This document shows positions 1 to 8,968 of a stretch of DNA of 64,000 nt, piece after piece. The notes beneath the pieces are model-generated. The model did no database searches and was not told the origin of the DNA. It saw nothing but the letters and a program-made list of their open reading frames with translations. The translations under genes and the position numbers were made by a program. Source of the DNA: Polaribacter porphyrae (GTDB lineage Bacteria; Bacteroidota; Bacteroidia; Flavobacteriales; Flavobacteriaceae). Position 1 is the first letter of the stretch. Each line of letters opens with the position of its first letter. The stretch lies in the NCBI RefSeq assembly GCF_002954685.1, contig NZ_MSCN01000001.1, positions 2,554,011 to 2,618,010 of the forward strand, read 5' to 3'.

Positions 1-39
1 TTTATTATACTTTATCTGTTACTTATTTATTCATTTTGA

Positions 40-63
40 ACTGCTTACTGAAAACTGCCAACT
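40..63. repeat. ACTG-rich degenerate minisatellite
   Basis: A run built from ACTG units spaced by short A/T- or C-rich spacers (ACTGCTTACTG followed by AAAACTGCCAACT). Similar runs occur at 30605-30634 and 56013-56041, always between genes. It lies just past the stop of the ligase gene. No function is known to me. Confidence 0.5.
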
Positions 64-1649
64 TAATTCGCTTCAATTAACGCTTTAACACTTTCAATTG
101 TATCAATATCTTTTACGGTTTTATCTCTTCGCCAACGTTTCATTCTTGGAAAACGCAAGGCGACTCCGCTTTTGTGTCTTTTGCTGTATGCAATTCCTTC
201 GAATGCAATTTCAAAAACCAATGCTGGTTTTACAGTTCTTACAGGTCCAAATTTTTCGATGGCATTTTTGTTTACCCATTTAGAAATTTCTGTAATTTCT
301 TTGTCTGTTAAGCCAGAATATGCTTTGGCAACTGTTACAAATTTGTCTTCATTTTTTACAGCAAATGTATAATCTGTGTATTTAGAACTTCGTCTTCCAC
401 TTCCTTTTTGGGCGTAAATCATTACAGCGTCTATGGTTAATGGATCTACTTTCCATTTCCACCAATCGCCTTTTTTTCTTCCAACGTGGTAAATGGAATC
501 TTTTTTCTTTAACATTAAACCTTCTGAATTAAAACTTCTTGCAGCATTTCTTAACGCATCTAATTCGTTCCAATTTTTAAAATCTATGATTTCTGATAAT
601 TTTAAATTATCGCTTGTATTTGTGTTAAATAGCTGTTCTAATTTAGTACGTCTTTCTTCCATTGAAAAAGTACGTAAATCGACTTCATTAATTTCTAAAA
701 TATCATAAATATACAAACCAACAGGAACTTCTTCCATCAATTTTTTAGTTACATTTTTACGATTCAATCTTTTTTGTAAATCGTTGAAAAGTAAAACTGC
801 ACTGTCTTTTATGGCTAAAATTTCACCATCAATTACAAAACTACCTTCTAATTTAGCAACTGCTTCTACCAATTCCGGAAATTGTTCTGTGACTAGTTCT
901 TCTCCTCTACTCCATATAAAAACCTCATCTTTTCTTTTGATAATTTGCCCACGAATTCCATCCCATTTATACTCTACTTGCCATTCATTCGTCTCTCCCA
1001 AATCTTCTAATTCTTTCTCTAAAGAATAGGCCAAACAAAACGGATAAGGTTTGGAATTATCATAATTAATGTGTTTTCCATTCAACAAATCATCAAAGGT
1101 GATTGTATTTGGTGTCCAATTACCAATGATACTATGCATCAATTGATTAGCATCAATCCCTGACAATTTTGCTAAAGCGTTAACTAGTGTCTTTTTAGAT
1201 ACTCCAATTCTAAAACTTCCGCCAATTAATTTATTGAAAATTAAACGTTCTTGTGCTTCTAATCCGTTCCAAGCTTCTAAAACATATTCTTTTTTTTCTT
1301 CGTCTGTTTTTGGCTTTAGGTTGATGAGTTCATCAACCCAAATATGTAATGGTTTTTCTATTTTATGTTCTGGATTTGGCAATAAAAGTGCAATGGTTTC
1401 TCCTAAATCTCCCACTGATGAATAACTTTCTAAAAATAACCATTCAGGAAGTTGCGTAATTTCCATCACCCAGCTTTTCATTAAGTTCGATTTTACAGGT
1501 CTTGAAGGTCTTTTTCCTGTAAATAAAGCAATTAACCACAGTTTATCTTTGTCTGGTGCCCTTTTAAAATAGTTTACCAAAGCATCAATTTTTGCATTGG
1601 TTTTATTGGTGATTTCAATAGCGCTAATTAGGTTAGAAAAGTCTTTCAT
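63..1649 (-). CDS. ATP-dependent DNA ligase (ligase-associated repair cluster)
   Basis: This 528-residue protein joins DNA nicks using ATP. The adenylation motif YKWDG puts the AMP-accepting lysine at K228; an N-terminal helical DNA-binding region precedes it and an OB-fold region with the closing RFPRMKRWRRDK motif follows. Its length and layout match the bacterial ATP-dependent ligases that travel with an MBL-fold exonuclease, a DEXH helicase and the phosphoesterase PdeM. The start codon overlaps the stop of the upstream exonuclease gene by four bases (ATGA), so the two are translationally coupled. The helicase and PdeM are not in the window; they could lie past the left edge, which is inference. 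It is not the essential NAD-dependent LigA, which would need a BRCT and zinc finger. Confidence 0.93.
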   Translation of the reverse strand: MKDFSNLISAIEITNKTNAKIDALVNYFKRAPDKDKLWLIALFTGKRPSRPVKSNLMKSWVMEITQLPEWLFLESYSSVGDLGETIALLLPNPEHKIEKPLHIWVDELINLKPKTDEEKKEYVLEAWNGLEAQERLIFNKLIGGSFRIGVSKKTLVNALAKLSGIDANQLMHSIIGNWTPNTITFDDLLNGKHINYDNSKPYPFCLAYSLEKELEDLGETNEWQVEYKWDGIRGQIIKRKDEVFIWSRGEELVTEQFPELVEAVAKLEGSFVIDGEILAIKDSAVLLFNDLQKRLNRKNVTKKLMEEVPVGLYIYDILEINEVDLRTFSMEERRTKLEQLFNTNTSDNLKLSEIIDFKNWNELDALRNAARSFNSEGLMLKKKDSIYHVGRKKGDWWKWKVDPLTIDAVMIYAQKGSGRRSSKYTDYTFAVKNEDKFVTVAKAYSGLTDKEITEISKWVNKNAIEKFGPVRTVKPALVFEIAFEGIAYSKRHKSGVALRFPRMKRWRRDKTVKDIDTIESVKALIEAN

Positions 1650-2671
1650 AAATCTGCTTTTTCAGTTTTAATTTCGGCTTCATTTGCCAATTCATCATCA
1701 CCGAATTCGGTTTTTAATTCGTGTGCTTCAATGCCGATTTCATTCAAATATTTAGAAAAAACAGCTTGTGAACCATGAGTTACGTATACTTTTTCTGCTT
1801 CTGTGGCTTTTACAGCTTCCAATAAACCATCCCAATCTGCGTGATCGCTCACAGCAAAACCTGCATCAACACCTTTCCATCTTCGATTTCCACGAATGTG
1901 CATCCAACCAGAACAAATTGCGGTTGCTGTATTAGGTATTTTCTTCAACATTCTAGAACCCAATAAAGCTGGTGGTAAAATGACTATTTTATTTTGAATA
2001 TCGGCTTTCTTAAAATCGAAATTTAACAATGTCGTTTTTGGGAGCTCGATTCCTGAACTAGAAATAGCCTCATTCAAATTATGGATTGCAGAATGTACAA
2101 ACGTATCATCTACACCTTCTAATAATTTCATAATTCGTTGCGCTTTTCCTAAACTATAACCTAAAAAAACGCTGGTTCTGTTATTTTGCTGATTTTGTAA
2201 GACCCAATTTTGTAGTTGTGTTTGCAATGCTGTTTCTTCTTTCCATTTATAAATTGGTAAACCGAATGTACTTTCTGTAATAAATTCGTGACATTTTACG
2301 AGTTCGAAAGGGGTGGAAATAAAATCGGGTTGCGTTTTATAATCACCTGAAAAAACAACTACAAAACCTTTATATTCCAAACGAATTTGAGCAGAACCAA
2401 TTACATGACCTGCTGGAAAAAAACTGACTTGAACTCCGTTTATATTTCTTGGCTCGTTATAACCCAAACTTTCAATACAAATATCCTGACCTAATCTGTG
2501 TTTTATAATCGCTTTTGAGTCATTATGACACAAATAATGTTTATTTCCTGCTCTTGAGTGATCTGCATGACCATGAGAAATAATCGCATAATCTACAGGA
2601 TACCAAGGATCTAAATAAAATTTCCCTGGAATGCAATAAATACCTTTTTTTGTAAATTTTATAAGTTTCAA
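1646..2671 (-). CDS. MBL-fold ligase-associated DNA exonuclease
   Basis: A 341-residue metallo-beta-lactamase-fold nuclease. The metal-binding motif is H33-G-H35-A-D37-H38, with further conserved blocks HVIGSAQ, FSGDYK, the beta-CASP-like SGWMHIRG and SDHADW, as in mRNA 3'-end processing factor/SNM1-type nucleases. It is the first gene of a two-gene transcript with the ATP-dependent ligase, overlapping it by four bases. In this cluster type it is predicted to trim DNA ends before ligation; that role is known from genomic association, and I infer it here. No signal peptide, so cytoplasmic. Confidence 0.92.
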   Translation of the reverse strand: MKLIKFTKKGIYCIPGKFYLDPWYPVDYAIISHGHADHSRAGNKHYLCHNDSKAIIKHRLGQDICIESLGYNEPRNINGVQVSFFPAGHVIGSAQIRLEYKGFVVVFSGDYKTQPDFISTPFELVKCHEFITESTFGLPIYKWKEETALQTQLQNWVLQNQQNNRTSVFLGYSLGKAQRIMKLLEGVDDTFVHSAIHNLNEAISSSGIELPKTTLLNFDFKKADIQNKIVILPPALLGSRMLKKIPNTATAICSGWMHIRGNRRWKGVDAGFAVSDHADWDGLLEAVKATEAEKVYVTHGSQAVFSKYLNEIGIEAHELKTEFGDDELANEAEIKTEKADL

Positions 2672-2720
2672 ATAATAACTTAAATTTTAATTAAAAATAC
2701 AGCTTTTAGAAGAAAAATAA

Positions 2721-2750
2721 AAAACCAGTGAACTCTAGTTCACTGGTTTT
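2721..2750 (-). terminator. Rho-independent terminator of the HMA lipoprotein gene
   Basis: A near-perfect inverted repeat (AACCAGTGAAC, loop TCTA, GTTCACTGGTT) flanked by an A-run on the left, which reads as a U-tail on the minus strand. It separates the metal-binding lipoprotein gene from the downstream exonuclease/ligase pair. Confidence 0.85.
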
Positions 2751-2773
2751 TCTATTATTTTGTTGTTTTAATT

Positions 2774-3202
2774 CTAGCTTTTTTTATCTGCACAACAAGC
2801 CATTTTACAATCTTCCAAACAAGTCATGTTTCCTTTACTATCCTTTTTACAACATTCTGCTTTTTTATTGCTACTACTATTTACTTTTTTAGAAGTTTCA
2901 GAAGCTTTATATAATTCTCCACCAGCAATTCCATCTACAAAAGCGATTAGCTCTTTTTTTGAAGTTGTATTGGCATCAAATTCAATATTAGCAATACTAT
3001 CTGTAAAAACAACTTTTGCACTTAAGACACCTTCTTTTTTAGATAATTTAGATTGAATTGTTTTGGCACAACCAATCTCACAAGTCATTCCAGAAATAGC
3101 TAAAGCAACATTTTCTTTTTTTACTTCTTGGATTTCTTTTTTACATCCAGTTATTACAAAGCAAGCTATGGCTATTGAAAATATTATTTTTTGAGCTTTC
3201 AT
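2774..3202 (-). CDS. Heavy-metal-associated (HMA) domain lipoprotein
   Basis: A 142-residue exported protein. Residues 1-20 form a lipoprotein signal with the lipobox VITGC (C20 lipidated). An HMA fold covers about residues 32-98, with the metal loop G-M-T-C41-E-I-G-C45, where the cysteines are three residues apart instead of the usual two. After a lysine- and serine-rich linker the last 30 residues carry a second cluster of seven cysteines (ECCKK, TCLEDC, ACC). It probably binds a soft metal such as copper, zinc or mercury at the cell surface or in the periplasm; the metal is not readable from sequence. It stands alone: no metal pump lies next to it. Transcribed as a single gene with its own terminator. 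Confidence 0.85.
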   Translation of the reverse strand: MKAQKIIFSIAIACFVITGCKKEIQEVKKENVALAISGMTCEIGCAKTIQSKLSKKEGVLSAKVVFTDSIANIEFDANTTSKKELIAFVDGIAGGELYKASETSKKVNSSSNKKAECCKKDSKGNMTCLEDCKMACCADKKS

Positions 3203-3227
3203 TAGATTTTACGATTTAATTATTATA

Positions 3228-3235
3228 CAAATTTA
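3228..3235 (-). promoter_or_regulatory. Candidate -7 box for the HMA lipoprotein gene
   Basis: The minus strand reads TAAATTTG, an exact match to the Bacteroidota -7 consensus TAnnTTTG, 26 bases before the ATG. I see no clear -33 TTG at the right spacing, so this is tentative. Confidence 0.4.
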
Positions 3236-3315
3236 TTAATAAAAATGAAGTGGTTTAAATAATTGTCTGATTTTTGCACAAACTTTAACTGATTACCAAA
3301 ATAAATTCAGCAAAA

Positions 3316-4188
3316 ATGAATAATAAACAACAAAAATGGTTGTATTTAATTTTACTTGCTTTAGTTTGGGGAAGCTCTTTTATTTTAATGAAAAAGGCAC
3401 TAATTGGTTTAAATCCTATACAGTTAGGTGCACTGCGAATTTTAATTGCTGGATTATTCTTATTGTTATTTGGGTTTAATAGTTTAAAAAAAATTAAAAA
3501 AAAGCACTACAAGCATATTTTTACAACATCTTTATTAGGTACTTTTTTTCCTGTTTTTTTGTTTGCTTATGCTGTACAAGGAATTGACAGTTCAATAGCA
3601 TCAATTTTAAGTTCTTTAACTCCTTTTAATACCTTTATTTTTGGGGCTATTGCTTTTGGATTTACCTTTAAAAAGAAACAGTTAATAGGAATTTTTATAG
3701 GTTTATTTGGCACAGTGATTTTAATTTTAAAAGGAGCAGATTTAAACCCAAATCAAAACTATTGGTTTTCTCTATTAGTAGTTCTGGCTTCTATTGGCTA
3801 TGCTTTAAATGTAAATATTGTTAAAAAGTATTTAAGTGATGTAAGTGCTTTTAGTATTGTTGCTGGTAATTTTTTATTATTAGTAATCCCAGCTTTAATT
3901 GTACTTGTTTCTACTGGATTTTTTTCAACCTTTGAGTTTAGCAATACAGGATTAACTTCTTTGGGATATATAACTGTTCTTGCTGTTTTTGGTACAGGAA
4001 TAGCAAAAGTATTTTACAACAAAATGGTACATATTGCAACACCTATTTTTGCATCATCTGTAACTTATTTAATACCGATTGTAGCTATTTTTTGGGGAAT
4101 TTTAGATGGGGAAAAATTAAGTTTTATTCAGTTAGTAGCAGGAATTGTAATTCTATTTGGAGTTTATTTAGTAAACAAAGCGAAATAA
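3316..4188 (+). CDS. EamA/DMT-family transporter (RhaT-like)
   Basis: A 290-residue inner-membrane protein of two EamA repeats with about ten transmembrane helices. The first repeat opens with ALVWGSSFILMKKAL and the second with the segment around residue 153-165. Members export or import small metabolites such as amino acids, nucleosides or sugars; the substrate cannot be told from sequence. It is transcribed alone, diverging from the metal-binding lipoprotein gene and converging on the M16 peptidase pair, with a shared terminator downstream. Confidence 0.88.
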   Translation: MNNKQQKWLYLILLALVWGSSFILMKKALIGLNPIQLGALRILIAGLFLLLFGFNSLKKIKKKHYKHIFTTSLLGTFFPVFLFAYAVQGIDSSIASILSSLTPFNTFIFGAIAFGFTFKKKQLIGIFIGLFGTVILILKGADLNPNQNYWFSLLVVLASIGYALNVNIVKKYLSDVSAFSIVAGNFLLLVIPALIVLVSTGFFSTFEFSNTGLTSLGYITVLAVFGTGIAKVFYNKMVHIATPIFASSVTYLIPIVAIFWGILDGEKLSFIQLVAGIVILFGVYLVNKAK

Positions 4189-4220
4189 AAAAGAGTCAAA
4201 ACCTAAATTTTGACTCTTTT
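4189..4220. terminator. Bidirectional terminator between DMT transporter and M16 genes
   Basis: Stem AAAAGAGTCAAAA / TTTTGACTCTTTT with a six-base loop; A-run on one side and T-run on the other, so it can serve both converging genes. Confidence 0.85.
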
Positions 4221-4244
4221 CTTTATTTTTGATGAATTATGATT

Positions 4245-6293
4245 TTATTTAAAATCTTCATCAGTTACACCTTCATTAACTTTTACTTCAGATACTTCAA
4301 AATTTAAAGTCATAGGACCATTTTTTTGATTTATTTTATGAGGATATAAAATTCCATTAACTTCTTTATAGTCACTAAAATTAGTTGGAGTTTTTATTTC
4401 TTTACCATTAGGTAATTTGTTAGTTTTTACTTCTTTTGCTTTTAACCCAGTTTTTATATCATAGAATATTTCAGTATTTCCACTTTTTATAACATAGTAG
4501 TTAACACCATCTACAGGTTCAATTCTATCTAATTTCCCGTTTTTATATGCTATATCAGCAAATGGTTGCATTCCTGCTTTAGCTTCTTCAATTTGAGCAG
4601 GTTGCATGTTCATTTTCTGACCTCTAGCTTCTTGATATCCTGTTTCACCGTTAAAAATTATTTTCTGCATTACATTACCCATTACAGAAATTGTAGTAGC
4701 TGATTTATTTGGTGCTGCAGTTTTAACTGTCATTACAATTGGTGTACCTTGTATAGTTGCATTAGCAACCATCATCATGGTTTTAACAGACATTACTTTA
4801 TCTTTGCCTCCAATAGCTTCCATATATTTATCAACTACTTTTGTAGCAGTCATCCCTTTAGGAATTGGCATTGTCATTTCTGGCTTTTCTGTTGGGTTTC
4901 CTTCTTTATCAAAATACTTAATTACATAATCTGTTTTTTCAAGATTTTTAAGCACATCAATTGCTTTACCAGTAATTACTATTCTAGCTTTATCACCTTT
5001 AAAATATTTAATAGCTGCATTTTGTACATCGTCTAAAGTAACAGCATTTATATTTTTCAAATAATTTTCATAATAATCATTTGACAAATTATTTTGTAAA
5101 ATATCTAAAGCATAACCAGCTATAGTAGCAGGATTTTCTACATTTTTAACAAAGTTTCCAACATATTTTGCTTTAGCAATATCTAATTCTTTTTGTGTAG
5201 CTTTCTGGTAACGAATTTTATTAATTTCTTTCATAGCCTCAACAACAGCACTATCTGTAACCATATTTCTTACAGATGCAGATGCCTTAAAACGAGAAGT
5301 GTATCTACTAGATCCAATACTAGAATAAGATCCATAAGTATATCCTTTATCCTCACGTAAATTTTTAAATAATCTGCCAGTTCCACCACCACCTAAAATT
5401 TGATTGGCAAGTAAAACAGCAAAGTAATCTTTGTCATTCATACTTAAATCTACAGCATTTATAATAGCTACTTCAGATTGCACAGCATTAGACATATTTA
5501 TAAAATTTATAACTGCAGTATCTGGGTTTGCAACTTCAGGTAATGTTTGAGTTTGCATTTCACCTTTTTCCCAATCACTAAACAATTTTTTTATTTGCTT
5601 TTTTACATCTTTAAAATTAACATCACCAATAACAACCAAATAAGCATTATTAGGTCTAAAAACTTTTTTGTAATACTCTTTTACATCTTGTAAAGTGATA
5701 TTTTTTAATGTTTTTTCTGATATAAATTCGCCATAAGGATGATTCTTACCATAAGTTAACAATCTATCTACTCTGTTAGCAATTGCTGTAACACTATTTT
5801 CAGAGCTTTTAATACCATCTAAAGCTTGTTTCATTTGCTTATCAAATTCTGATTGCGAAAAAACAGGATTTAAAGCAGCATCTGCCATTAGTTCTAGTAC
5901 TCTTGGAAAATATTTTGAAAGCGAACTAGCAAAGCCACTTTCAGATCTAAAACTAATATTAGCTCCTAAATAATCTACTTCTTTGTCAAATTTTTCTTTT
6001 GAAATTGTTGCAGAACCTGTTCCTAACATACTTCCAACAAAATTTTCGACACCTTTTTTATTTCCTTTTACTCTTGGTGGATTGTCTATATCTAAGGTTA
6101 CTGAAACTCTTGGTAATTTATGGTTTTCTACAACTAAAACTTGTAACCCATTTTTTAATTTAAACTTTTTAGGTTTTCCAATATTTATTTTTGGGGCTGG
6201 CCCAGATTCTGGCATTTTAGTTCTATCAACTTGTGCAGAAATACTTAATGATAAAAATAAGACTGTGATTATTGAATATATCTTGGTTTTCAT
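4245..6293 (-). CDS. M16 peptidase-like protein, non-catalytic subunit with C-terminal extension
   Basis: A 682-residue exported protein: signal peptide to about residue 20 (LSLSISAQ), two M16 repeats to about residue 450, then a 200-residue C-terminal domain beginning near MEAIGGKDK that resembles LolA/lipoprotein-sorting-type beta folds. The zinc motif HxxEH expected near residue 80 is replaced (the aligned stretch reads GVENFVGSML), so it should not hydrolyse peptides by itself. The second repeat keeps the Gly-rich and R/Y-type segment (GGGGTGRLFKNLRE, GYTYG) that M16B partner subunits provide to the active site. It lies 19 bases downstream of an M16 gene with an intact HxxEH, so the two probably form a heterodimer in the periplasm. 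The C-terminal domain assignment is weak. Confidence 0.88.
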   Translation of the reverse strand: MKTKIYSIITVLFLSLSISAQVDRTKMPESGPAPKINIGKPKKFKLKNGLQVLVVENHKLPRVSVTLDIDNPPRVKGNKKGVENFVGSMLGTGSATISKEKFDKEVDYLGANISFRSESGFASSLSKYFPRVLELMADAALNPVFSQSEFDKQMKQALDGIKSSENSVTAIANRVDRLLTYGKNHPYGEFISEKTLKNITLQDVKEYYKKVFRPNNAYLVVIGDVNFKDVKKQIKKLFSDWEKGEMQTQTLPEVANPDTAVINFINMSNAVQSEVAIINAVDLSMNDKDYFAVLLANQILGGGGTGRLFKNLREDKGYTYGSYSSIGSSRYTSRFKASASVRNMVTDSAVVEAMKEINKIRYQKATQKELDIAKAKYVGNFVKNVENPATIAGYALDILQNNLSNDYYENYLKNINAVTLDDVQNAAIKYFKGDKARIVITGKAIDVLKNLEKTDYVIKYFDKEGNPTEKPEMTMPIPKGMTATKVVDKYMEAIGGKDKVMSVKTMMMVANATIQGTPIVMTVKTAAPNKSATTISVMGNVMQKIIFNGETGYQEARGQKMNMQPAQIEEAKAGMQPFADIAYKNGKLDRIEPVDGVNYYVIKSGNTEIFYDIKTGLKAKEVKTNKLPNGKEIKTPTNFSDYKEVNGILYPHKINQKNGPMTLNFEVSEVKVNEGVTDEDFK

Positions 6294-6312
6294 TATTTTT
6301 CTTTTGATTAAA

Positions 6313-7635
6313 TTATTTTTTTTGTGATTCAGGTAAGTAATCTATGATTACACGTCTATTTTTTGCCAAGTATTTTTTAGCCACTTCTCTAATTTCCTCT
6401 TTTGTAATAGAATTAATAACTTCTAATTCTTTGTTAATTCTATTAGTATCTCCAGCTAATATATAATTTGTAGCTAAAGTAGTTGCTATACCTCTAATAC
6501 TTGAATTTGAAGCTACAAATTGATTTTCGAACTTGTTTCTTACTTTTTGTAAGTCTTCATCAGAAATTAATTCTGTTTGTAGTTTTATAATTTCTTCATC
6601 TATTTCTTTTATTAATGCATCACTATCTGTTCCTTGTGCTAAAATAGAACCAATAATATAAACACTGTAATCTTCTAAAGGTCTAGAAAAAGAGAATGCT
6701 TGTAGTGCCATTTTTTTGTCATCAACCAATTTTTTATATAGTCTAGAACTTTTTCCATTACTTAAAACAGTTGAAATCACATCTAAAATTTTGGCTTCTC
6801 TCTCTTTAAAAGAGGGAGTTTTAAATGCAATACCAATTAAAGGTAATTGAATATTCGAGTCATATTCTTTTACTCTTTTTTCTGATGTTCTTTCTTTTTC
6901 AACAATTTTTACTCTATTTGGTGCTTCTTTTTTTGGTATTTCAGAAAAATAACCATCAATCCAGGCTTTTGCTTGTTTCTTTTCAAAATCACCTGCAACT
7001 ACTAAAACAGCATTGTTAGGCATATACCAAGTATTGTAAAAATCTTCGAATTCTTCTAATTTTGCGGCATCTAAATCTTTGATATAACCAATCATTGGTC
7101 TTCCATAATTATGATCATCAAAAATATGTTTATATACATCACCATAAATAACTTTTCCATAAGGAGCATTGTCCATTCTTTGGCGTTTTTCTTCCTTCAC
7201 AACTTCGTTTTGAGTATCAACTGCTTTTTGGTCTATAATAGGATGAAACATACGTTCAGATTCCATCCATAAAGCTAATTTTAATTCATTAGAAGGGTAA
7301 GTTTGGTAGTAATTAGTTCTATCCCAGTTTGTACTAGCATTTCCATTTCCACCTCTAGAAGATTGGATTTCTCTCCATTTACCACGTTCAATATTTTTAG
7401 TTCCTGTTGATAATAAATGTTCATAAAAATGAGCCATACCTGTTTTACCATCTACTTCGTCTTTAGCACCTACGTGATACATTACTTCAACAGTAATTAC
7501 TGGTGCTGAATTATCTTGATGTAAAATTACATGTAGTCCATTATCTAAATCATACTCTTCAAAGGCTACTTTTTGAGCATTTGCTGACAAAGCAAATACT
7601 GCTATTATAGCAAGAAATAACATACTTTTTTTCAT
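6313..7635 (-). CDS. M16 family zinc metallopeptidase, catalytic subunit
   Basis: A 440-residue M16B peptidase with an N-terminal signal peptide (cleavage around SANAQ, residue 20). The inverted zinc motif H69-F-Y-E72-H73 is intact and the distal glutamate lies in the following ENEVVKEEKRQ helix (reading QNEVVKEEKRQ). It is predicted to degrade peptides in the periplasm or at the outer membrane. It is the first gene of a two-gene operon with the longer degenerate M16 protein, the pattern known for M16B active/inactive pairs. Confidence 0.93.
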   Translation of the reverse strand: MKKSMLFLAIIAVFALSANAQKVAFEEYDLDNGLHVILHQDNSAPVITVEVMYHVGAKDEVDGKTGMAHFYEHLLSTGTKNIERGKWREIQSSRGGNGNASTNWDRTNYYQTYPSNELKLALWMESERMFHPIIDQKAVDTQNEVVKEEKRQRMDNAPYGKVIYGDVYKHIFDDHNYGRPMIGYIKDLDAAKLEEFEDFYNTWYMPNNAVLVVAGDFEKKQAKAWIDGYFSEIPKKEAPNRVKIVEKERTSEKRVKEYDSNIQLPLIGIAFKTPSFKEREAKILDVISTVLSNGKSSRLYKKLVDDKKMALQAFSFSRPLEDYSVYIIGSILAQGTDSDALIKEIDEEIIKLQTELISDEDLQKVRNKFENQFVASNSSIRGIATTLATNYILAGDTNRINKELEVINSITKEEIREVAKKYLAKNRRVIIDYLPESQKK

Positions 7636-7712
7636 TGGTTTTTAATTTTTATGATAAATTAATTTTTGTGTTTGACGCTATAGAATTCTATTTGTTACAT
7701 AAAAATTAACGC

Positions 7713-7720
7713 CAAATTTA
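7713..7720 (-). promoter_or_regulatory. Candidate -7 box for the M16 operon
   Basis: Minus strand TAAATTTG, about 78 bases before the ATG of the catalytic M16 gene; a second match (TATTTTTG) lies at 7729-7736. No convincing -33 element for either, so the true start is uncertain. Confidence 0.35.
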
Positions 7721-7816
7721 GATATTTGCAAAAATAAGAAACGAAAACCTAAAAAAAGGTTAAATAATAAAATTGAAACAATAATTAGAAAAATGAATTT
7801 TCGATACTGTTATCTA

Positions 7817-7845
7817 TTGATTTTCAATAAAAAAATGTATATTTG
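7817..7845 (+). promoter_or_regulatory. Promoter of rplU-rpmA
   Basis: TTG at 7817-7819 and TATATTTG at 7838-7845, separated by 18 bases, match the Bacteroidota -33/-7 consensus. The box is followed by GCACCCGC and lies 60 bases before the rplU ATG. Confidence 0.8.
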
Positions 7846-7904
7846 CACCCGCATTTTCGATAAGTAAATGCAAAGTTCAAGTATAAATACGCAAAACAAA
7901 TAGT

Positions 7905-8576
7905 ATGTACGCAATCGTAGAGATAGCAGGGCAGCAGTTTAAAGTAGCAAAAGACCAAAAAGTTTACGTTCATCGTTTACAAGGAGAAGAAGGATCAAAA
8001 GTAACTTTTGATAATGTTCTTTTGACCGATGATAATGGTAAAGTAAGCATTGGCGCCCCAGCTATAGAAGGAGCATCAGTAACAGCTCAAATTTTAAGTC
8101 ACTTAAAAGGTGATAAAGTAATCGTCTTTAAAAAGAAAAGAAGAAAAGGTTACAGAAAGAAAAATGGACATAGACAGTCTTTAAGTGAGATTCAAATTGA
8201 ATCTATTACTGCAAGTGGTGCAAAAAAAACAGCTAAAAAAGCGGCTCCAAAAAAAGAAGCTAAAGCTGAAGTAACTGTTGAAGTTCCTAAAAAGGAAGTA
8301 AAAAAAGCGACACCAAAGAAAGCTACCAAAGCTGATGATTTAAAGAAAATTGAAGGTATTGGACCTAAAATTGCAAGTACTTTAGCTGAAGCTGGAATTG
8401 TAACTTTTGCAGATTTAGCAAAATCAGAACCTGCAAAGATTTCTGAAATTATTGCTGGTGTTCGTGGAAATCATGTTACAGATACTTGGCCAACACAAGC
8501 TCAATTAGCAGCAGATGGTAAGTGGGACGAATTAAATGAATTACAAGATAAATTAGATGGTGGTGTTGAAAAATAA
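7905..8576 (+). CDS. rplU: 50S ribosomal protein L21 with C-terminal helix-hairpin-helix extension
   Basis: Residues 1 to about 104 are ribosomal protein L21 ([14 protein letters not shown] start, basic [16 protein letters not shown] segment that contacts 23S rRNA). Ordinary L21 ends there, but this protein is 223 residues long: an Ala/Lys-rich linker (about 105-145, histone H1-like) leads to a domain at 146-215 with the helix-hairpin-helix signature [18 protein letters not shown] and a [16 protein letters not shown] tail. Such extended L21 forms are known in Flavobacteriia; the extension's role is unknown to me, nucleic-acid or protein binding being likely. It heads the rplU-rpmA operon, with rpmA starting 38 bases later. 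Confidence 0.95.
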   Translation: MYAIVEIAGQQFKVAKDQKVYVHRLQGEEGSKVTFDNVLLTDDNGKVSIGAPAIEGASVTAQILSHLKGDKVIVFKKKRRKGYRKKNGHRQSLSEIQIESITASGAKKTAKKAAPKKEAKAEVTVEVPKKEVKKATPKKATKADDLKKIEGIGPKIASTLAEAGIVTFADLAKSEPAKISEIIAGVRGNHVTDTWPTQAQLAADGKWDELNELQDKLDGGVEK

Positions 8577-8614
8577 CCAGCTAATTTAACTTTAACTTAT
8601 AAAAACTCAAGAAA

Positions 8615-8875
8615 ATGGCACATAAAAAAGGTGTAGGAAGTTCGAAAAATGGTAGAGAATCAGAATCGAAACGACTAGGTGTTAAAATTTTTGGAGGACA
8701 AGCTGCAATTGCAGGTAATATTATTGTTCGTCAAAGAGGAACTACTCACAATCCAGGAGAAAACGTTTACATGGGTAAAGATCACACTTTACATGCAAGA
8801 GTTGATGGTATTGTTGAGTTCAGAAAAAAAAGAGATAATAAATCTTATGTTTCAGTAACGCCATTTGAGGCTTAA
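8615..8875 (+). CDS. rpmA: 50S ribosomal protein L27
   Basis: An 86-residue L27 with the standard N-terminus [16 protein letters not shown] reaching to the peptidyl-transferase centre, followed by the GTxxNPGxNVxMGKDHTL core. No Firmicute-type N-terminal cleavage extension is present. Cotranscribed with rplU and followed directly by a strong terminator. Confidence 0.97.
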   Translation: MAHKKGVGSSKNGRESESKRLGVKIFGGQAAIAGNIIVRQRGTTHNPGENVYMGKDHTLHARVDGIVEFRKKRDNKSYVSVTPFEA

Positions 8876-8896
8876 GAAATAAAAGATAAAACTATT

Positions 8897-8929
8897 AAAA
8901 ACGCTCAAACAATGTTTGAGCGTTTTTTT
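8897..8929 (+). terminator. Terminator of rplU-rpmA
   Basis: Stem AACGCTCAAAC / GTTTGAGCGTT with loop AAT, followed by seven T residues, 22 bases after the rpmA stop. Confidence 0.93.
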
Positions 8930-8968
8930 GTGTTCTTAATTTAAGTTGAATTTGTACTTTTACTATTC

